Assembly: GCA_002417905.1 (NCBI GenBank)
Contig: DIDB01000005.1
Coordinates: 1-7,701, forward strand
Length of the DNA: 7,701 bases
From: Pseudomonadaceae bacterium UBA5811
GTDB lineage: Bacteria > Pseudomonadota > Gammaproteobacteria > Pseudomonadales > Pseudomonadaceae
Direction: 5' to 3'
Made by a program: the position numbers and the translations under genes. Of this stretch, positions 5,072 to 7,701 are shown piece after piece (the first letter of the stretch is position 1; each line of letters starts with the position of its first letter). The notes under the pieces are model-generated. The model searched no databases, had not been told where the DNA came from, and saw only the letters and a list, made by a program, of their open reading frames with translations.

Positions 5072-5863
5072 TCAACAGCCAGCCAGCCGGGCTGCCACAG
5101 CAGCCCGGGCCTGGGCCAGCACCTCCGGCAGAGGCTCACGGCTGTCCAGATCCACAATGGGTGCGCCGCGATACTCCAGCAGCGGCACGGCAGCAATCTT
5201 GGCGGCCAGAGACTCCGGGTTATGGTCCGGCTTGCGGGCACAGGCAGTATCCAGGTCCACATTCAGCCGGATCACCAGATCCGGCCGGTAGCCCGTCATA
5301 TAGTCATACAGGGCCTTCTCGCGCCGGGCCAGCCAGCAGACCAGCGCATTACGGCAGGGCCCTGCGGCCAGCCCGGGGCCATCAATCTTCATGCGGGGCA
5401 CAGCAATCTGCGGATAGCGGTCCGCAATGATGGTGATCCCCTGCTGCCGCAGCAGCAGCATCCTCTGGAAGCGCCACAGGCGGCGCAGGGACAGCAGCGA
5501 GGTCGCCAGTGCCACCAGAGTACCCGGCTCCTCCTTCTGGCCCGGATGACTACCCCCACCCTGGTTGGCCTGCCGCGTATGCCGCCCGATCAGTTGCCGG
5601 ATGCGCGGCCCGGCAACGGGCAACGCCATCAGAGCCTCTCCCAGCGCCCGGGACTGCACACCCAGATGACAGTACTCGGCCGGACGGCTTTCACGCAGCC
5701 AGGCCAGCAGGGCAGCAGACACCGTTGACTTTCCGGAGCCATCACAACCGATAATGGCCACCAGCGGTGCCAGCTCTGCTCCCTGCGGCGGGCAGCTCGG
5801 ATACCCTTTCACCAGCAGGCGCAGGATACTGCCCGCTACCGCCCATCCCGACGGCTCAGGCAT
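5072..5863 (-). CDS. Thymidylate-kinase-like P-loop protein (copy B)
   Basis: A 263-residue paralogue of the adjacent downstream gene. Walker A GCDGSGKST is at 39-47 and DRYPQ at 148-152. DGPGLAA follows at 161-167, WLARREKALYDYM at 177-189, DLVIRLNVDLDTA at 195-207 and RKPDH at 210-214, then a C-terminal GAPIVDLDSREPLPEV. The same blocks recur in order in copy A, so the pair arose by tandem duplication, though clearly diverged. A glycine-rich, polar insertion (QANQGGGSHPGQKEEPG) at 98-114 corresponds to a basic stretch in copy A. The frame begins at a TTG (5881); the ATG at 5861-5863 is preferred although its ribosome binding site is weak. It is the first gene of the probable operon copy B, copy A, mobB. 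The substrate is unknown; a nucleotide or sugar-like small molecule is a guess from the fold. Confidence 0.86.
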   Translation of the reverse strand: MPEPSGWAVAGSILRLLVKGYPSCPPQGAELAPLVAIIGCDGSGKSTVSAALLAWLRESRPAEYCHLGVQSRALGEALMALPVAGPRIRQLIGRHTRQANQGGGSHPGQKEEPGTLVALATSLLSLRRLWRFQRMLLLRQQGITIIADRYPQIAVPRMKIDGPGLAAGPCRNALVCWLARREKALYDYMTGYRPDLVIRLNVDLDTACARKPDHNPESLAAKIAAVPLLEYRGAPIVDLDSREPLPEVLAQARAAVAARLAGC

Positions 5864-5947
5864 TCCCACTCGTCCCGTCAACTGCAGCTAGAAATAGGCC
5901 ATTTGTCATGGCGGCTCCCTGATGCGGCGGGCAAAACACCCCACCTG

Positions 5948-5983
5948 TTAACGTATTATTAAATAAATTTAACGATTTATTAA
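5948..5983. repeat. 15-bp direct repeats spaced 21 bp
   Basis: TTAACGTATTATTAA (5948-5962) and TTAACGATTTATTAA (5969-5983) agree at 13 of 15 positions and start exactly 21 bp apart, two DNA turns. A TTAAAT-AA-ATTTAA dyad (5959-5972) bridges them and overlaps the candidate -10 box. This is the geometry of a two-site operator. Confidence 0.6.
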
Positions 5984-5987
5984 TCAA
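5958..5987 (-). promoter_or_regulatory. Candidate sigma70 promoter for the kinase/mobB operon
   Basis: On the - strand, TTGATT (complement of 5982-5987, 4/6) and TTTAAT (complement of 5958-5963, 5/6) are separated by 18 bases. Transcription would start near 5950 and give a leader of about 85 bases to the ATG at 5863. It lies inside the direct-repeat array. Confidence 0.4.
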
Positions 5988-6067
5988 TGCTACATAGTTT
6001 TACAAAAAGCATGTAAGTATTTTGTGATTTTCATGAAAAAGAAACCTCCAATAGCCGAAAAAAACCT

Positions 6068-6097
6068 TTGACTGCCCAATGTTACTGCCTGTATCCA
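6068..6097 (+). promoter_or_regulatory. Weak candidate promoter toward moaA
   Basis: TTGACT (6068-6073, 5/6 to the -35 consensus) is followed after 18 bases by TATCCA (6092-6097, 3/6). It would leave a leader of over 200 bases before moaA. A better -10 was not found, so this is tentative. Confidence 0.2.
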
Positions 6098-6324
6098 GTC
6101 CGGCCGGTCAGGAAACAGACCTTCTGGCCAGCAACACCAGAATCCCGGTAACTACGGGTCCAGGCCATTAACTATCAGGTACATTTCACCACATCTGCTC
6201 CCATGGCAGCCCCACAAAACCAGCACGTAGCGAACCAGAATACCGATCGGCCCCGCCCCGCCGGGAAGCCTTACGAACTGGCCATGCCGTACTATGCTCT
6301 GGCTGGAGGGTATGCTGAAATTCC

Positions 6325-7353
6325 ATGCTCCGGGCCAGCCCGGATAACCTGTTCATCCCCGGGAAGCCCGATGTGATCCTGCATGACCACTGGGGACGCC
6401 AGTTCCGCTACCTGCGGCTGTCCCTGACCGATGCCTGCAACATGCGCTGCAGCTACTGCCTGCCTGACGGTTACCAGCCAGGAGGCGCCAGGCCGGAGCC
6501 ACTGCTCGGGCGGGCGGAAATCCGCCGGCTGGCCTGGGCCTTCGCGCACCTTGGCACCCGCAAGATACGGCTGACTGGCGGCGAACCCAGCCTGCGCCGG
6601 GATCTGCCGGCTATCCTGCATGATCTCCGCCAGCAGGACAGCCTGCAGACCCTAGCCCTGACCACCAATGGCCTGAAACTGCGCCAGCATCTGGCAGACT
6701 GGCGGGCAGCCGGTCTGGACCAGCTCAATATCTCGCTGGACAGCCTGTCCCCCGAACGCTTTGCCCGGATTACCGGCCATGACCGCCTGCCCCGACTGCT
6801 CGACGACATCGACTTTGCCCTTGCTGATGGCTGGGCACTCAAAATCAACACGGTCCTGCTGCGCGAGCACAGCGCCCTTGAACGTCCGGCCTTTCTTGAC
6901 TGGCTGAGGTCACGCCCCCTGACCCTGCGCTTTATCGAATTGATGCGCACCCATGACAACGCGGCCTGGTATCCGCAACAGCATCTGCGCGGTGAAGACT
7001 GGCTGAACCAGCTGGTCCGGCAGGGCTGGCAGGAAATCCGGCGACCGGCAGATGCTGGCCCGGCCCGGGATTTCCGCCATCCGGACTATGCCGGCCGGCT
7101 TGGTTTTATCCTGCCCTACAGTCCGAAGTTCTGTGAAAGCTGTAACCGGCTGCGGGTCTCGGCCCGGGGAGCCCTGCACCTGTGCCTGTTTACCGGCCAG
7201 GGGCACAGCCTGCGCGACCTGCTGCAGGATGACGACCAGCAGGCCGCACTGCGGCGACGCCTGCAACAGCTGATACAACTCAAGGCAGCCGGGCATGCCC
7301 TGCTGGCTGACCAGAGTGGCGGCAACCGCCACTTTGCGGCCATCGGCGGCTGA
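6325..7353 (+). CDS. moaA: GTP 3',8-cyclase MoaA (radical SAM)
   Basis: MoaA uses S-adenosylmethionine and two [4Fe-4S] clusters to convert GTP to 3',8-cyclo-7,8-dihydro-GTP, the first step of molybdopterin synthesis. In the 342-residue product the radical-SAM cluster cysteines are C38, C42 and C45 (DACNMRCSYC). TGGEPSLRRD is the SAM-binding GGEP motif, and TTNGL and NISLDSL follow. The second cluster is held by C270, C273 and C287 in the typical CxxC-x13-C. The C-terminal double glycine (FAAIGG), needed for activity in the family, is intact. The ATG at 6325 has its nearest GGAGGG (6305-6310) 14 bases away. A GTG at 6373 with GGGAAG 6 bases upstream would give 326 aa, nearer the E. coli length (329). 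An in-frame TGA at 6316 excludes earlier starts. mobA begins 3 bases after the stop. Confidence 0.96.
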   Translation: MLRASPDNLFIPGKPDVILHDHWGRQFRYLRLSLTDACNMRCSYCLPDGYQPGGARPEPLLGRAEIRRLAWAFAHLGTRKIRLTGGEPSLRRDLPAILHDLRQQDSLQTLALTTNGLKLRQHLADWRAAGLDQLNISLDSLSPERFARITGHDRLPRLLDDIDFALADGWALKINTVLLREHSALERPAFLDWLRSRPLTLRFIELMRTHDNAAWYPQQHLRGEDWLNQLVRQGWQEIRRPADAGPARDFRHPDYAGRLGFILPYSPKFCESCNRLRVSARGALHLCLFTGQGHSLRDLLQDDDQQAALRRRLQQLIQLKAAGHALLADQSGGNRHFAAIGG

Positions 7354-7356
7354 CCC

Positions 7357-7701
7357 ATGCTGGGCGTGCTGCTGACCGGCGGGGCGTCCAGCCGGATGGA
7401 TCAGGACAAAGCCCGGCTGGACTGGTTCGGAGTCAGGATGGACCAGCATCTGGCGCAGCTCCTGCACCTGGCGGGCTGCCAGCAGGTCATCCGGGCCGGC
7501 AGCCCGGACTGCCCGGACCCGCTTCCAGGCCGGGGGCCACTGGGTGGCCTGCTGGCCGCAGCCCGGCAACAGCCGGAGCAGGCGCTGCTGGTCTGCCCCG
7601 TGGATATGCCACTGCTGACGCCCGGCCTGCTGTGCCAGCTGGTCCACGATATCCGGGCCTGCCGCTACCAGCACCAGCAGCTGCCCTGCTATCTTCCCGC
7701 C
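7357..7701 (+). CDS. mobA: Molybdenum cofactor guanylyltransferase MobA, 3'-truncated by window
   Basis: MobA transfers GMP from GTP to Mo-molybdopterin, giving the guanine dinucleotide cofactor used by DMSO-reductase-type enzymes. The open frame runs from the ATG at 7357 to the window edge (115 codons, no stop), about 60% of the usual length near 190-200 aa. The N-terminal nucleotide-binding signature TGGASSRMDQDKA is at 7-19. GPLGGLLAA is at 60-68 and VCPVDMPLL at 79-87, whose Asp83 is the expected metal-binding residue. The signature normally reads RMGxDK; here the Gly is Asp15, an unusual change. No separate Shine-Dalgarno is visible, and only 3 bases separate it from the moaA stop, so the two are probably translationally coupled. 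Other members of the same nucleotidyltransferase fold are possible, but the moaA and mobB neighbours support MobA. Confidence 0.9.
   Translation, partial: MLGVLLTGGASSRMDQDKARLDWFGVRMDQHLAQLLHLAGCQQVIRAGSPDCPDPLPGRGPLGGLLAAARQQPEQALLVCPVDMPLLTPGLLCQLVHDIRACRYQHQQLPCYLPA

Larger units (their letters stand above)
5864..6324. other. 461-base divergent control region with AT-rich island
   Basis: No convincing gene is seen here. From about 5946 to 6066 the sequence turns strikingly AT-rich in an otherwise GC-rich window. It includes direct repeats, a candidate - strand promoter and A-runs (6044-6048 and 6058-6064). From about 6080 composition returns to normal. It separates the kinase/mobB operon from moaA-mobA and probably drives both. 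I looked for a Moco-riboswitch-like conserved core upstream of moaA and did not find a convincing one. Confidence 0.6.

Noticed and set aside
4014..5291. Long + strand open frame of 425 codons
   Set aside because: It lies antisense to mobB and both kinase-like genes, which carry clear motifs. Its translation is rich in Gln, Arg, Pro and Ser, as expected of the complement of GC-rich coding DNA, and it has no recognisable domain.
6273..6298. Sigma54 promoter before moaA (TGGCC ... ATGC)
   Set aside because: The GG and GC elements are 14 bases apart instead of the required 10.
6098..6324. Moco riboswitch upstream of moaA
   Set aside because: The leader is long enough and the location is right, but I could not recognise the conserved core by eye. 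A covariance-model search would decide it; a significant Moco_RNA hit would reverse this.
6312..6347. Eleven-residue leader peptide before moaA (MLKFHAPGQPG)
   Set aside because: GGAGGG is only one base from its ATG, which is too close. It overlaps the moaA start without regulatory codon runs or an attenuator hairpin.

Overview
The window is GC-rich, densely packed bacterial DNA, most likely from a gammaproteobacterium. The C-terminal half of its bacterioferritin, its CGFS glutaredoxin and its TadA closely resemble gammaproteobacterial proteins. From memory, the order bacterioferritin, monothiol glutaredoxin, argF also occurs with spacers in Pseudomonas. The genus cannot be fixed from the sequence alone. 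No rRNA, tRNA, CRISPR array, intact insertion sequence or phage gene is visible.

Positions 1-2487 hold housekeeping genes. A 5'-truncated bacterioferritin gene (bfr, +) converges with the monothiol glutaredoxin gene (grxD, -) on a clean bidirectional terminator. grxD and ornithine carbamoyltransferase (argF, +) diverge from a region with a large GC-rich hairpin. argF converges with the tRNA adenosine deaminase gene (tadA, -). The first 22 bases look like a residual Nextera transposase adapter rather than genomic DNA, and the next ~30 bases look error-prone.

Positions 2488-3586 are less ordinary. Next to the tadA start lies a frameshifted, truncated remnant of a SIR2-family (sirtuin) gene (+). 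It is followed by two small genes of unknown function in divergent orientation (2849-3160 on - and 3317-3586 on +). These two flank a 21-bp-arm inverted repeat.

Positions 3593-7701 are a molybdenum-cofactor neighbourhood. On the - strand, two tandem paralogous thymidylate-kinase-like P-loop proteins are followed by mobB, whose start lies 7 bases after the second kinase stop. Divergently, moaA and a mobA cut by the window edge are tightly coupled on the + strand. MoaA starts molybdopterin synthesis from GTP, MobA attaches GMP to the cofactor and MobB is its GTP-binding partner. The two arms are separated by 461 bases that contain an AT-rich island with 15-bp direct repeats spaced 21 bp apart, a likely control region. 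The kinase pair is the main unexplained part of the locus: its substrate is unknown, and a link to molybdenum cofactor is suggested only by position.
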